Below are positions 28,551 to 38,270 of a stretch of DNA of 64,000 nucleotides, piece after piece. The position numbers and the translations under genes are program-made. The notes beneath the pieces were generated by a model, which saw only the letters and a program-made list of their open reading frames with translations, was not told the DNA's origin and searched no databases. The DNA is taken from assembly GCF_022378355.1 (NCBI RefSeq), contig NZ_JAKMAJ010000007.1, positions 124,001 through 188,000 on the forward strand, in the 5' to 3' direction. The DNA is from Brenneria bubanii. GTDB lineage: Bacteria; Pseudomonadota; Gammaproteobacteria; Enterobacterales; Enterobacteriaceae. Position 1 is the stretch's first letter, and every line of letters begins with the position of its first letter.

Positions 28551-29279
28551 TCAATGAGATAAATAACCAGCAAAGGCCTTGGTCTGCGGCTGTGAAAAAT
28601 GGCTGGCGTCTCCTTGCTCAACAATATGTCCATTTTCCATATACACCACCCGACTGGCCGTTTTGCGGGCAAACTCAACTTCATGGGTCACGATCACCTG
28701 CGTAATGCCGGTCTGGGTCAACTCCTGAATAATGCCGACCACTTGTGCGGTGATTTCGGGGTCCAGCGCCGCGGTGGGTTCGTCGAACAGCAACACCTGG
28801 GGTTCCATCATCAGCGCCCGGGCAATGGCCACTCGCTGTTGTTGACCGCCGGAAAGATGAAGGGGATAACGATCGGCGAAATCATTCAAACGCAGCCGGG
28901 TCAGCAATTTCTCCGCGCGCGCATTGGCCTCTTTTTTCCCCAGCCCCAGTACGCGGCAGGGCGCTTCAATCAGGTTCTGCGCCACCGTCAGATGCGGCCA
29001 CAAATTATATTGCTGGAATACCATCCCGACATTTTGACGCAGTTCGCGAATAGCGCCTTCGGCGGGCGCATGACTGAAATCAAACTGATTGCCGGCGATG
29101 GATAATGTTCCGGAGCGCGGCATTTCCAGCAGATTAAGGACGCGTAACAGAGAACTCTTCCCGGCACCGCTGGGCCCAAGCAAAACCAGCGTTTCGCCCG
29201 CAGGGCAGTTGAGTGATATATCGAACAACGCCTGATGTGCGCCATAAAAACAGTTAATGCCGTTTAGTTGAATACTCAT
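28551..29279 (-). CDS. artP: Arginine ABC transporter ATP-binding protein ArtP
   Basis: ArtP energises arginine import, 242 residues as in E. coli. Walker A is GPSGAGKSS, the signature [15 protein letters not shown], Walker [13 protein letters not shown], and the switch histidine is in [13 protein letters not shown] chose the ATG at 29279, which starts [13 protein letters not shown] as in homologues; a start at 29300 would add seven residues. It is the first gene of artPIQM. A weak ARG-box-like sequence lies near 29324-29341. Confidence 0.96.
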   Translation of the reverse strand: MSIQLNGINCFYGAHQALFDISLNCPAGETLVLLGPSGAGKSSLLRVLNLLEMPRSGTLSIAGNQFDFSHAPAEGAIRELRQNVGMVFQQYNLWPHLTVAQNLIEAPCRVLGLGKKEANARAEKLLTRLRLNDFADRYPLHLSGGQQQRVAIARALMMEPQVLLFDEPTAALDPEITAQVVGIIQELTQTGITQVIVTHEVEFARKTASRVVYMENGHIVEQGDASHFSQPQTKAFAGYLSH

Positions 29280-29600
29280 GCGTAAGAATTGAATAGCCAT
29301 TGATGTCGCGAATGTTAACGTCGGCAGAATACTTATGCAATCACCGTGGGTTAAAATTTGCTGATAAGCGGTTTAATGCTTAAATTGTAGCACAAAAGAC
29401 TGGTTTATACCCTTGCGGGACATACAGCATCCGTGGTGATGAAAACTATGCGGGCAGATAATTTTCTTATGGAGTAAGAATGATGCGGTATGGTGATAAA
29501 AAGCGTCTATGTTAATCGCGTCTATTTGATAGCAACATTGCCGTCTAAATACGTGGTGATATAGGGTATTAGGCTATTCAACCGAGTAAAGGAGTTTTTC
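29280..29600. other. Divergent intergenic region between artP and ybjQ
   Basis: These 321 bp hold promoters for both directions. Weak ARG-box-like sequences at 29288-29305 and 29324-29341 have two or more core mismatches and are not a correctly spaced pair. I see nothing else. Confidence 0.4.
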
Positions 29601-29924
29601 ATGCAGCTATCGACCACCCCCGGTCTGGAAGGTTTCACCATCACCGAATACTGCGGCGTTGTGACCGGAGAAGCGATCCTGGGCGCAAATATTTTCCGTG
29701 ATTTTTTTGCCGGCATTCGCGATATCGTGGGAGGCCGCTCCGGGGCTTATGAAAAGGAATTGCGCAAGGCCAGACAAATTGCGTTTAAAGAGTTGCAGGA
29801 ACAGGCGACGGCACTGGGCGCCAATGCCGTGGTCGGGATCGATATTGATTATGAAACCGTGGGCAAGGACAGCAGCATGCTGATGGTGTCAATCAGCGGC
29901 ACGGCGGTGAAAGTCAGTCGTTAA
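29601..29924 (+). CDS. ybjQ: YbjQ/UPF0145 heavy-metal-binding-like protein
   Basis: YbjQ is a small protein of 107 residues, the same as in E. coli, belonging to the YbjQ/UPF0145 family of pentameric dodecin-like or heavy-metal-binding folds. The sequence runs from [19 protein letters not shown] through [19 protein letters not shown] and [15 protein letters not shown] to [18 protein letters not shown]. Function is not established. AAAGGAG lies before the ATG. It is followed 44 bp later by amiD, as in E. coli. Confidence 0.95.
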   Translation: MQLSTTPGLEGFTITEYCGVVTGEAILGANIFRDFFAGIRDIVGGRSGAYEKELRKARQIAFKELQEQATALGANAVVGIDIDYETVGKDSSMLMVSISGTAVKVSR

Positions 29925-29968
29925 TCATTGACCCTCTCACCGGCGGGGAACTGCAAAGTGAAAGCATC

Positions 29969-30802
29969 ATGACCAAAGGCACTGTTATCCTGATATCGCT
30001 GCTGCTCACCGGCTGCCAATCGGTTTCTTCGCTGCAGGATGCGGGGCGGTTTAAAGTCGATTCAACGCATCGGGCACAGGCTCAGGAAGCGCGCATCCGT
30101 TTTCTGGTGATTCACTATACGGCGGAGGACTTTTCCTCGTCGCTCAGCATCCTGACGGACAAGCAGGTAAGCGCCCATTATCTGATTCCTGCGTATCCGC
30201 CTTTGGATCAGGGCAAGCCGGTGGTGTGGCGATTGGTGCCGGAGTCGCAGGCGGCCTGGCATGCGGGCGTCAGTAGCTGGCGTGGGTTTACGCGTCTTAA
30301 TCACGCATCGATCGGGATCGAACTCGAAAACGCCGGCTATCGCCAAACGCTGGTCGGTAAGCAATGGACGCCGTTCCCCTCGCCGCAAATCGCGGTATTG
30401 GCCGATGTGGCGCGGGAGATCATCGCGCGTTATCAGATCGCGCCGCAAAATGTGGTCGCCCATAGCGATATTGCTCCGCTGCGTAAACTGGATCCCGGAC
30501 CGCTGTTCCCCTGGCGACAGCTGGCGCGGGCGGGCATTGGCGCATGGCCGGAGGCCAACCGCGTCGCGTTTTATCTGCAGGGGCGGGATCCGAATGAGCC
30601 GGTAGACGCGGATGCGTTGCTGGCTAAATTGGCGCGTTACGGCTATTCGGTCGCGGATGAGATGACTGTACGCCAGAAACGGCGGGTTATCTCCGCCTTT
30701 CAAATGCATTTCAGACCCGGAGATGACAAAGGTCATGCGGATGCGCAGTCGGAAGCGATTGCCGATGCGCTGCTTGAAAAATACGGCGCATCCGGCTTAT
30801 AG
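29969..30802 (+). CDS. amiD: AmiD, outer-membrane N-acetylmuramoyl-L-alanine amidase
   Basis: AmiD is a zinc amidase that cleaves the MurNAc-L-Ala bond, including anhydro-muropeptides, at the inner face of the outer membrane. The 277-residue lipoprotein has a lipobox LLTGC with the lipidated cysteine at residue 16. The amidase_2 domain contains FLVIHYTAEDF (zinc His), SIGIELENAGY (Glu), VVAHSDIAPLRKLDPGPLFPW (second His, Lys, Asp), and a C-terminal peptidoglycan-binding-like domain contains RQKRRVISAFQMHFRPG. It is cotranscribed with ybjQ by spacing. Confidence 0.95.
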   Translation: MTKGTVILISLLLTGCQSVSSLQDAGRFKVDSTHRAQAQEARIRFLVIHYTAEDFSSSLSILTDKQVSAHYLIPAYPPLDQGKPVVWRLVPESQAAWHAGVSSWRGFTRLNHASIGIELENAGYRQTLVGKQWTPFPSPQIAVLADVAREIIARYQIAPQNVVAHSDIAPLRKLDPGPLFPWRQLARAGIGAWPEANRVAFYLQGRDPNEPVDADALLAKLARYGYSVADEMTVRQKRRVISAFQMHFRPGDDKGHADAQSEAIADALLEKYGASGL

Positions 30803-30859
30803 CGCTGGGCAATAAACCTGCGCGTTACGCCGCGCCGAAGAGCGAGTGCGCAATCGGCG

Positions 30860-31759
30860 CTATGAGGAGAACATCGCCATCAGGATTGGCGCCGCAAGGC
30901 TGAGCAGGAAACCATGCACGATAGCCGCCGGCACCATGTCCAATCCTGCGCTGCGCTGTAACACCGGCAGGGTGAAATCCATCGAGGTGGCGCCGCACAG
31001 GCCCAACGCGCAGGATCGGTAGCGCTGGACCAGCGTCGGGATCAGCATGATGGCCAGCAGTTCGCGCAGCAGATCGTTAAAAAAGGCCGCGCTGCCGATG
31101 ACGGGGCCAAAAGCGTCAGTCAACAGAATGCCGGACAGCGAATACCAGCCATAACCGGAAGCCATCGCCAGCCCGGTTTTCAGCGGCAAATCGAGCGTCC
31201 AGGCGGCGATCAGACCGCCAACCAGCGCGCTGACGGCCACCACCAGCGCGACTATCATGCCGCGACGATTCAATACGATCTGACGCAGCGTCATACCGCT
31301 ATTGCGTAACTGCGCGCCGACCAGAAACAGCAACAGAATCAATGCGTATTCGCTTCCTTTATTGGCGTAAGTCAGCGCGGGCCACTGGGTTAATCCCAGT
31401 AAAAATCCGCTGAATACCACGCCGCACAGCTTGAGCGAATCCAGCAGCATTTTCAGGCGCGAAGGCAGCGCCTCTTGTCGATGGGCGCTATGCCAGGCAT
31501 GGCGTTTTTCAAGTAGCCACAACGCCGCCATATTTACCGCGATAATGCAGATGGCGCAGATGACGGCATAGCGAAAAATGAGCAGCAGATTGCTGCCCAA
31601 GTTATCTAAAAAAGCCAGGCTGATTCCCATTAAAAATAGAATGATATAAACCATCCAGCTCAGGATATGATTAATAAACAGCAATATTTTCGGGGCGCGC
31701 AACCTCACCAGATAGCCAAGAACAAGCGGTAGTAGAATGATTAATAACCCCGAGTACAT
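30860..31759 (-). CDS. lysO: LysO (YbjE), lysine exporter
   Basis: LysO exports L-lysine across the inner membrane in E. coli. The product has 299 residues, identical in length to the E. coli protein, with about eight hydrophobic helices. Conserved segments are NHILSWMVYIILFLMGISLAF, LLLFLVGAQLRNSGMTL, SGYGWYSLSGILLTDAFGPV and LGLCGATSMDFTLPVLQ. I chose the ATG at 31759, with AAGGA about 12 bases upstream; an in-frame start at 31813 would add 18 residues. It is convergent with amiD and divergent from ybjD. Confidence 0.94.
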   Translation of the reverse strand: MYSGLLIILLPLVLGYLVRLRAPKILLFINHILSWMVYIILFLMGISLAFLDNLGSNLLLIFRYAVICAICIIAVNMAALWLLEKRHAWHSAHRQEALPSRLKMLLDSLKLCGVVFSGFLLGLTQWPALTYANKGSEYALILLLFLVGAQLRNSGMTLRQIVLNRRGMIVALVVAVSALVGGLIAAWTLDLPLKTGLAMASGYGWYSLSGILLTDAFGPVIGSAAFFNDLLRELLAIMLIPTLVQRYRSCALGLCGATSMDFTLPVLQRSAGLDMVPAAIVHGFLLSLAAPILMAMFSS

Positions 31760-31930
31760 CACAGATTCAGCGTCCTTAGCGATAAAAGCCGTCGGTGGAA
31801 AGGGAAGTGACATAATCTATTAAAATCAAACAGATTATTTTCTTCGCCAAGTATCGCTTGGCGGCATGACTTATGCAACAGGCCGATTTGTTGTCAGACC
31901 GCGATCAGCGGGGCGAACGGGGAGACGTGA

Positions 31931-33595
31931 ATGTATCTGGAGAGTATCGAGATTCTGGGATTTCGCGGGATCAACCGTCTGTCATTGACGTTGGATGATA
32001 GCACGGTGCTTATCGGTGAGAATGCCTGGGGTAAATCAAGTCTGCTGGATGCGTTATCCCTGCTGCTATCGCCGGTGCCGCCGCTTTACCGCTTTCAGGT
32101 GCAGGATTTCCACTTCCCGCCGGGCGACGAAAGCAGCCGGGAGCATCATCTGCAGGTGATTTTCACGTTTTGCGAAACCGCATCAGGACAGCATCTCGCG
32201 CCGCGCTATCGCGCGTTGCGCGACCTGTGGATAGCCGGGAGTTCGCCATTGCAACGGATTTTTTATCGCCTGGAAGGCGAAGCCGATGAGAGTCTGTCGG
32301 TGTGCACCTGGCGCAGCTTTCTTGATGCCGACGGGCATCCGATACCGCTGAGCAATATTGATGAGCTGGCGCGCGAGGTCATTCGTTTGCACCCGGTGCT
32401 GCGTCTGCGCGATGCTCGATTTATGCGGCATTTACGGTCAGGAACGCGGGACGCCACGGTGGAAAACAGCGATGAAAGACTGACTCGTCAGTTTGACACG
32501 CTGAGATCTGAACTGACGAAAAATCCGCAAAAGCTGACGGATAAGGATTTGCGGCAGGGATTGGCGGCGATGCGTCAACTGCTTGAGCACTATTTTTCCG
32601 AACAGAACGCCGCCTTGCGCGAGCGGCACCATCACCCGGACGTCCGGATTCACAACGGTAATTCCTGGCGCGCGCTGGATAATATCAACCGACTGATTGC
32701 CGGACCGAACAGCCGCAGCCGGCGCATTATTTTGTTGGGATTATTCTCTACGCTGCTGCAGGCCAAAGGCGCGGTGGCGGTGGATCCTGACGCGCGTCCG
32801 CTGTTACTAATCGAAGACCCGGAAACCCGGCTGCATCCCATTATGCTGTCCGTGGCATGGGGGCTATTGATGCAACTGCCGCTGCAGACGCTCACCACGA
32901 CTAACTCCGGCGAACTGTTGTCGCTGGTGCCGATGGCGCAGGTTTGCCGTCTGGTGCGCGAATCGTCGCGCGTCGCCACCTATCGTATCGGTCCACAGGG
33001 GATGAATGCCGAGGACAGCCGACGTATTGCTTTTCATATCCGGCTTAATCGCCCTTCGTCGCTATTCGCCCGCTGCTGGCTGTTGGTGGAGGGAGAAACG
33101 GAAGTTTGGATGTTGAATGAACTGGCGCGGCAATGCGGACATCATTTTGAGGCGGAAGGGGTTAAATTGATTGAGTTCGCGCAGTCAGGGCTGAGGCCGT
33201 TGCTAACGTTCGCCCAACGTATGGGCATCGAGTGGCATGTGTTGGTTGATGGTGATCAGGCTGGGAAAAAGTATGCCGCAACGGCGCAAAGCCAACTGAC
33301 GGCGTCGGGGGAAAGCCTCAGGGACCATTTGACGGTTTTACCGGCGTTGGATATGGAGCACTACATGTATCGCGCGGGATTCGCCCCGGTGTATCACCGC
33401 GTTGCGCAATTGCCGGAAAAAGTGTCGCTATCGCCGCACAAGATTATCGCTAAAGCGATCCACCGTTCGTCAAAACCCGATCTGGCCATTGAAGTCGCGA
33501 TGGCGGCGGCGGGCAAGGGGGGCGAATCTATTCCGCCGTTAATCCGCAGTATGTTTTCCCGGGTTTTATGGTTGGCGCGTGGCCGCGCTGATTAA
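31931..33595 (+). CDS. ybjD: YbjD, OLD-family ATPase with TOPRIM nuclease domain
   Basis: YbjD is a 554-residue protein (552 in E. coli) with an SMC-like ABC ATPase domain split by an insertion and a C-terminal TOPRIM domain. It thus resembles stand-alone (class 1) OLD nucleases. Walker A is GENAWGKSS (near residues 28-36), Walker B-like LLLIEDPETRLHP, TOPRIM glutamate LLVEGETEVW and acidic VLVDGDQAGKK. The cellular role is unknown; because of relatives it may act on DNA, but here it is a conserved core gene, not a defence island. GGGGAGA precedes the ATG. Confidence 0.92.
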   Translation: MYLESIEILGFRGINRLSLTLDDSTVLIGENAWGKSSLLDALSLLLSPVPPLYRFQVQDFHFPPGDESSREHHLQVIFTFCETASGQHLAPRYRALRDLWIAGSSPLQRIFYRLEGEADESLSVCTWRSFLDADGHPIPLSNIDELAREVIRLHPVLRLRDARFMRHLRSGTRDATVENSDERLTRQFDTLRSELTKNPQKLTDKDLRQGLAAMRQLLEHYFSEQNAALRERHHHPDVRIHNGNSWRALDNINRLIAGPNSRSRRIILLGLFSTLLQAKGAVAVDPDARPLLLIEDPETRLHPIMLSVAWGLLMQLPLQTLTTTNSGELLSLVPMAQVCRLVRESSRVATYRIGPQGMNAEDSRRIAFHIRLNRPSSLFARCWLLVEGETEVWMLNELARQCGHHFEAEGVKLIEFAQSGLRPLLTFAQRMGIEWHVLVDGDQAGKKYAATAQSQLTASGESLRDHLTVLPALDMEHYMYRAGFAPVYHRVAQLPEKVSLSPHKIIAKAIHRSSKPDLAIEVAMAAAGKGGESIPPLIRSMFSRVLWLARGRAD

Positions 33596-33710
33596 GGGCC
33601 GCTGGTGCTGGATAAACGTTGATGGCAGTGAAAAAGGGAGCGAGAGGCTTGATTTATGGCTCGGCGCCCCAAACTGGTTATAAAGAGGGTGACGTCAGCA
33701 TCGAAAAGAT

Positions 33711-33739
33711 AAAATGCCGGTCGCTGAGACCAGCATTTT
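33711..33739 (-). terminator. Terminator of cspD, possibly also ybjD
   Basis: AAAATGCTGGTC on the minus strand pairs with GACCGGCATTTT (one U-G pair), with a 5-nt loop, followed by ATCTTTTC. The other strand forms almost the same hairpin. Confidence 0.7.
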
Positions 33740-33796
33740 CAGCGTTGACGCTGCGGCGGGTAAGCGGTTTTGGGGGCAAAGTGCAGACAGTGCGCG

Positions 33797-34021
33797 TCAG
33801 GTAACGGTTTCTTCGTTGACCAACGGCACGATCAGACTTGCATGATTCCCTTTCGGTCCTTGGTGGACATCAAACCTGACAACCTGTCCCGCCTTTAGCG
33901 TTCGGTATCCGTCCATTTGAATTGTCGAATAGTGAGCGAAAATATCTTCACCGCCACCTTCAGGACAGATGAAACCAAAACCTTTGGCGTTATTGAACCA
34001 TTTAACAGTACCTGTCTCCAT
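33797..34021 (-). CDS. cspD: Cold-shock-like protein CspD
   Basis: CspD is a single-strand nucleic-acid-binding protein that inhibits replication and is induced in stationary phase in E. coli. The 74-residue cold-shock domain has RNP1-like KGFGFI and RNP2-like DIFAHYS motifs and the VKWFNNAKGFGF start. I chose the ATG at 34021 because GAAGGA is at proper distance; an upstream in-frame start at 34039 would add six residues. It is divergent from clpS, the conserved enterobacterial arrangement. Confidence 0.97.
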   Translation of the reverse strand: METGTVKWFNNAKGFGFICPEGGGEDIFAHYSTIQMDGYRTLKAGQVVRFDVHQGPKGNHASLIVPLVNEETVT

Positions 34022-34366
34022 GCATGACATCCTTCGCAAGAGTATTGTTATAAGTAAGGTGAGGTTATTTGGTTTACGTGACTACGAATTGATTAACGTT
34101 TCGTCAATTCAACACCACACTTTAGTTATATCGATCCCGGCGTCAAGCGGTCCACCGCCAAGGGGCTGAGCCAGCTTTACAAAATTTGATGCAGCTAACG
34201 CTATTGATGGTTTTTGTTCTGCGTTGTGCAGTCAATACGAGGGATAAGAGACGGCGGGTCTGGCGAACGCACAATGATTTCCGTCACCGGATGGTAAAAC
34301 AAAAAGCAGACGTGGTACTGTAAATACAATTCGGTAAGACGATAACCAGATGATGTTGGATAGACA
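34022..34366. other. Divergent intergenic region between cspD and clpS
   Basis: These 345 bp must carry promoters for both genes. I find no clear operator or repeat and no gene. Confidence 0.5.
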
Positions 34367-34687
34367 ATGGGAAACAACCATACGTGGTCACAATCAGAAA
34401 GCCTGACAGCAGATCAACACAAAGAGAAACTGCAACCACCATCGATGTATAAAGTGTTGTTGAACAATGATGATTACACGCCGATGGAATTTGTTATTGA
34501 CGTTCTGCAAAAGTTCTTTTCTTATGATATTGAACGTGCGACGCAACTGATGCTGACGGTGCATTATCAGGGAAAGGCGATCTGTGGCGTATTCAGCGCC
34601 GAGGTCGCGGAGACCAAAGTTGTACAGGTAAATCGTTATGCCAGAGAAAATGAGCACCCGTTGCTCTGCACGCTGGAAAAAGCCTGA
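34367..34687 (+). CDS. clpS: ClpS, N-end-rule adaptor for ClpAP
   Basis: ClpS delivers proteins with N-terminal Leu, Phe, Trp or Tyr to ClpAP. The 106-residue protein equals E. coli ClpS in length. It has the flexible N-terminal tail and the conserved core [21 protein letters not shown] that forms the N-degron pocket (NNDDYT, M), with [20 protein letters not shown] toward the end. It lies 29 bp upstream of clpA, forming the usual clpS-clpA operon; aat in this window makes N-degron substrates. Confidence 0.97.
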   Translation: MGNNHTWSQSESLTADQHKEKLQPPSMYKVLLNNDDYTPMEFVIDVLQKFFSYDIERATQLMLTVHYQGKAICGVFSAEVAETKVVQVNRYARENEHPLLCTLEKA

Positions 34688-34716
34688 AGTCAGGCAAATT
34701 ATTGGGGGAGGTGCCT

Positions 34717-36993
34717 ATGCTCAATCAAGAACTGGAACTCAGTCTCAACATGGCTTTCGCCAGAGCGCGTGAGCACCGACACGAGTTTATGACCGTGGAG
34801 CATTTGTTGCTTGCTCTGCTCAGTAACCCTGCCGCCCGTGAAGCCCTGGAAGCCTGTACGGTGGATTTAGCCGCGCTGCGCCAGGAGCTGGAAACATTTA
34901 TTGAACAAACTACGCCTACGTTGCCTCAGGGGGATGAAGAGCGGGAAACGCAGCCTACGCTTAGCTTTCAGCGAGTATTGCAGCGTGCGGTCTTTCATGT
35001 CCAGTCATCTGGACGCAGCGAGGTTTCCGGCGCGAATGTCCTGGTCGCGATTTTCAGCGAGCAGGAGTCTCAGGCCGCGTATTTGCTGAGAAAGCATGAT
35101 GTCAGCCGTCTGGATGTGGTGAATTTTATTTCGCACGGAACGCGTAAAGAAGAGTCCGGGCAAGCGCCTAACCCGGAAAATCCAGTCAATGAGGATCAGA
35201 CCGGAGGAGAAGACCGTATGGAAAACTTCACCACTAATCTGAATCAGCTTGCGCGCGTTGGCGGAATCGATCCGCTTATCGGTCGGGATAAGGAACTGGA
35301 GCGCACCATTCAGGTGTTGTGCCGTCGGCGTAAAAATAATCCTCTGTTGGTGGGGGAGTCCGGGGTGGGTAAAACGGCGATTGCCGAAGGGCTCGCCTGG
35401 CGTATTGTGCAGGGCGACGTGCCGGAAGTCATGGCGGACTGTACGATTTATTCGCTGGATATCGGTTCTTTGCTGGCCGGCACAAAATATCGCGGCGATT
35501 TCGAAAAACGATTCAAGGCGCTATTGAAACAGCTTGAGCAGGATCAGAGTAGTATCCTGTTTATTGATGAAATTCATACGATTATTGGCGCTGGTGCGGC
35601 TTCCGGTGGTCAGGTCGACGCGGCTAACCTGATTAAGCCGCTGCTGTCTAGCGGCAAGATCCGCGTGATCGGGTCGACAACCTATCAGGAGTTCAGCAAT
35701 ATCTTTGAGAAGGATCGGGCGCTGGCGCGTCGTTTCCAGAAGATCGATATCACCGAACCCAGCGTGGAAGAAACGGTGCAGATCCTCAACGGTCTGAAGC
35801 CGAAATATGAAGCGCATCATGATGTGCGCTATACGGCAAAGGCGGTGCGCGCCGCCGTCGAGTTAGCGGTGAAATACATCAACGATCGTCATTTGCCAGA
35901 CAAGGCCATTGACGTCATCGATGAAGCGGGCGCCCGCAGTCGGTTAGTGCCGATCAGCAAGCGCAAAAAGACGGTTAACGTGGCGGATATTGAATCGGTA
36001 GTCGCGCGCATCGCGCGCATCCCGGAAAAAACGGTGTCTGCCAGCGATCGCGACGTACTGAAAAATCTCAGCGACCGTTTGAAAATGCTGGTATTCGGTC
36101 AGGATAAGGCGATTGAAGCGCTGTCTGAGTCCATCAAGATGAGTCGTGCCGGGTTAGGACAGGAACGCAAGCCCGTCGGGTCTTTCCTGTTTGCCGGGCC
36201 GACAGGCGTTGGTAAAACGGAAGTCACGCTGCAGTTGGCGAAAGCGCTGGATATTGAGCTGTTGCGTTTCGACATGTCCGAATACATGGAGCGCCACACC
36301 GTCAGTCGTCTGATCGGCGCGCCTCCGGGCTATGTCGGCTACGATCAGGGCGGTCTGCTGACGGATGCGGTGATCAAACATCCTCATTCGGTACTGCTGC
36401 TTGATGAAATCGAGAAGGCGCACCCCGATGTCTTTAATCTGCTGTTGCAGGTAATGGACAACGGCACCTTGACGGACAACAACGGACGCAAAGCCGATTT
36501 CCGCAATGTGATAGTGGTGATGACGACCAACGCCGGCGTACGGGAGACTCAGCGCAATTCTATCGGCATTATCCAGCAGGATAACAGCACCGATGCGATG
36601 GAAGAGATCAAGAAAGTGTTTACGCCTGAATTCCGTAACCGTCTTGACGGCATTATCTGGTTCAACCATCTGTCGGCGGATGTTATTCAGCAGGTGGTGG
36701 ATAAGTTCATCGTCGAGCTGCAGGCGCAGCTGGATGCGAAAGGCGTATCGCTGGAAGTTAGCGATGAAGCGCGCGACTGGCTGGCAGAGAAAGGTTACGA
36801 CAAGGCGATGGGCGCACGGCCGATGACCCGCGTCATGCAGGAAAACCTGAAAAAGCCGCTGGCTAACGAGCTGCTGTTCGGTTCACTGGTCGACGGCGGT
36901 TCGGTCAAGGTTGAGTTGGATAAAGATACACAGCAACTGACTTACGGCTTCCAGAGCGCTCAGAAGAGCAAAGCGGAAGGCGCGGTGCACTAA
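34717..36993 (+). CDS. clpA: ClpA, AAA+ unfoldase of the ClpAP protease
   Basis: ClpA unfolds substrates and threads them into ClpP. The 758-residue protein matches E. coli in length. It has an N-domain (about 1-140) that binds ClpS, a first AAA+ module with Walker A GESGVGKT, and a second with GPTGVGKT. Sensor and pore-loop segments are conserved. The ClpP-docking loop reads [10 protein letters not shown], with IGI where E. coli has IGL. I chose the ATG at 34717, with GGGGGAGG upstream; a GTG/ATG-type start at 34702 would add five residues. Confidence 0.97.
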   Translation: MLNQELELSLNMAFARAREHRHEFMTVEHLLLALLSNPAAREALEACTVDLAALRQELETFIEQTTPTLPQGDEERETQPTLSFQRVLQRAVFHVQSSGRSEVSGANVLVAIFSEQESQAAYLLRKHDVSRLDVVNFISHGTRKEESGQAPNPENPVNEDQTGGEDRMENFTTNLNQLARVGGIDPLIGRDKELERTIQVLCRRRKNNPLLVGESGVGKTAIAEGLAWRIVQGDVPEVMADCTIYSLDIGSLLAGTKYRGDFEKRFKALLKQLEQDQSSILFIDEIHTIIGAGAASGGQVDAANLIKPLLSSGKIRVIGSTTYQEFSNIFEKDRALARRFQKIDITEPSVEETVQILNGLKPKYEAHHDVRYTAKAVRAAVELAVKYINDRHLPDKAIDVIDEAGARSRLVPISKRKKTVNVADIESVVARIARIPEKTVSASDRDVLKNLSDRLKMLVFGQDKAIEALSESIKMSRAGLGQERKPVGSFLFAGPTGVGKTEVTLQLAKALDIELLRFDMSEYMERHTVSRLIGAPPGYVGYDQGGLLTDAVIKHPHSVLLLDEIEKAHPDVFNLLLQVMDNGTLTDNNGRKADFRNVIVVMTTNAGVRETQRNSIGIIQQDNSTDAMEEIKKVFTPEFRNRLDGIIWFNHLSADVIQQVVDKFIVELQAQLDAKGVSLEVSDEARDWLAEKGYDKAMGARPMTRVMQENLKKPLANELLFGSLVDGGSVKVELDKDTQQLTYGFQSAQKSKAEGAVH

Positions 36994-37023
36994 TTTATTT
37001 CGCGGCGCGTTTGCTGGCATGAG

Positions 37024-37056
37024 AAAAGGGTGATGCGTTGGCATCACCCTTTTTTA
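37024..37056 (+). terminator. Terminator of clpSA
   Basis: AAAAGGGTGATGC pairs with GCATCACCCTTTT around GTTG, with a T run. In E. coli the serW tRNA follows clpA; no tRNA is visible here. Confidence 0.9.
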
Positions 37057-37100
37057 TGCGTCGGGAAGCCTTGTTTCCTCCGGCATCCCGATACGCGAAA

Positions 37101-37124
37101 GCCCTTGCCGGTAACGGAAAGGGC
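37101..37124 (-). terminator. Possible terminator of infA
   Basis: On the minus strand GCCCTTTCCG pairs with CGGCAAGGGC (one mismatch) around TTAC, followed by only three T. It lies 54 bp after the infA stop. Confidence 0.5.
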
Positions 37125-37177
37125 ATCAGAGGTAAAACATCCTCGGAGATCGCTGTTGTCAGCGATAGGCGAACCGG

Positions 37178-37414
<237 letters not shown>

Positions 37415-37512
37415 CTACCTTTGTTTTTAACCGGCAAGATAATGCCGAAAAACCCACATTATGTAAAGGCGCGTTCATAAACTGATTATTATTTATAAGC
37501 GGCCACGGTCTA

Positions 37513-38217
37513 TTATTGCTGCGGTTGAGCCAAGGTTTGCGGCCGCCAACAGCGATCAGCCACCGGATTATCCCGTAGCTGAAAAAGAAATTGCAAAAAG
37601 CGATCACGGGGGATTTCACACACACCCAACGAAGCGGTATGCGAGTTCAGCACCTGACAGTCAATCAGATCGCCGCCATAACGAATAAAATGCTGCTGGA
37701 ATGTCAGCAAAGCATATTTAGATGCATTGTCGGCACGGCTGAACATTGACTCGCCGCAAAACAGCCTGCCTTGCGAAATACCGTATAGCCCGCCAACAAG
37801 CGTGCCATTCTGCCACACTTCGACGGAATGTGCTTGTCCTGACTGATGAAGTTCGCCATAAGCCGACATTATTTCCGGGCTAATCCAGGTTCCGCCCTCG
37901 CGTTCATCGGCACAGGCGCGAATCACTTCATTGAACGATTGATTGAGCGTCGCGATAAAATCGTGTTTGCGCAGAAATTTATTCATGCTGCGGCTGATAT
38001 GGAACTCCCCGGGAAACAATACCGCGCGCGGACTGGGCGACCACCATAAGATAGGCTCGCCGGGCGAATACCAGGGAAAGATTCCCTGCCGGTAGGCGAC
38101 GTTCAGCCGGGTAGGGGAAAGATCGCCGCCAATCGCCAGCAGCCCGTTCGGTTCATCCAGAGCATGAGCCGGGTCGGGAAAACGAAGCGAATCGGCGGAA
38201 AGCTGGTACAGTTTCAT
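37513..38217 (-). CDS. aat: Leucyl/phenylalanyl-tRNA-protein transferase
   Basis: Aat transfers Leu or Phe from tRNA to N-terminal Lys or Arg, creating N-end-rule degrons read by ClpS. The product has 234 residues, as in E. coli. Conserved motifs are [64 protein letters not shown] and [14 protein letters not shown] chose the ATG at 38217, starting MKLYQLS; a start at 38262 would overlap cydC and add 15 residues. It follows cydC by 53 bp on the same strand. Confidence 0.96.
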   Translation of the reverse strand: MKLYQLSADSLRFPDPAHALDEPNGLLAIGGDLSPTRLNVAYRQGIFPWYSPGEPILWWSPSPRAVLFPGEFHISRSMNKFLRKHDFIATLNQSFNEVIRACADEREGGTWISPEIMSAYGELHQSGQAHSVEVWQNGTLVGGLYGISQGRLFCGESMFSRADNASKYALLTFQQHFIRYGGDLIDCQVLNSHTASLGVCEIPRDRFLQFLFQLRDNPVADRCWRPQTLAQPQQ

Positions 38218-38270
38218 AATATCCAGATGCTTGATAAGCGATGGCCGGCGCTGACAGGCCAATCGAATGA

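Noticed and set aside
29288-29341. ARG boxes upstream of artP
   Set aside because: Two partial matches have two or more core mismatches and do not have the 3-bp spacing required for a tandem operator.
31931-33595. YbjD as part of an anti-phage system
   Set aside because: It is related to OLD nucleases but stands alone between core genes, with no UvrD-like partner (as in Gabija) or other defence genes nearby.
33619-33804. A 61-codon frame between ybjD and cspD
   Set aside because: It runs through the cspD terminator hairpin and resembles no protein I know.
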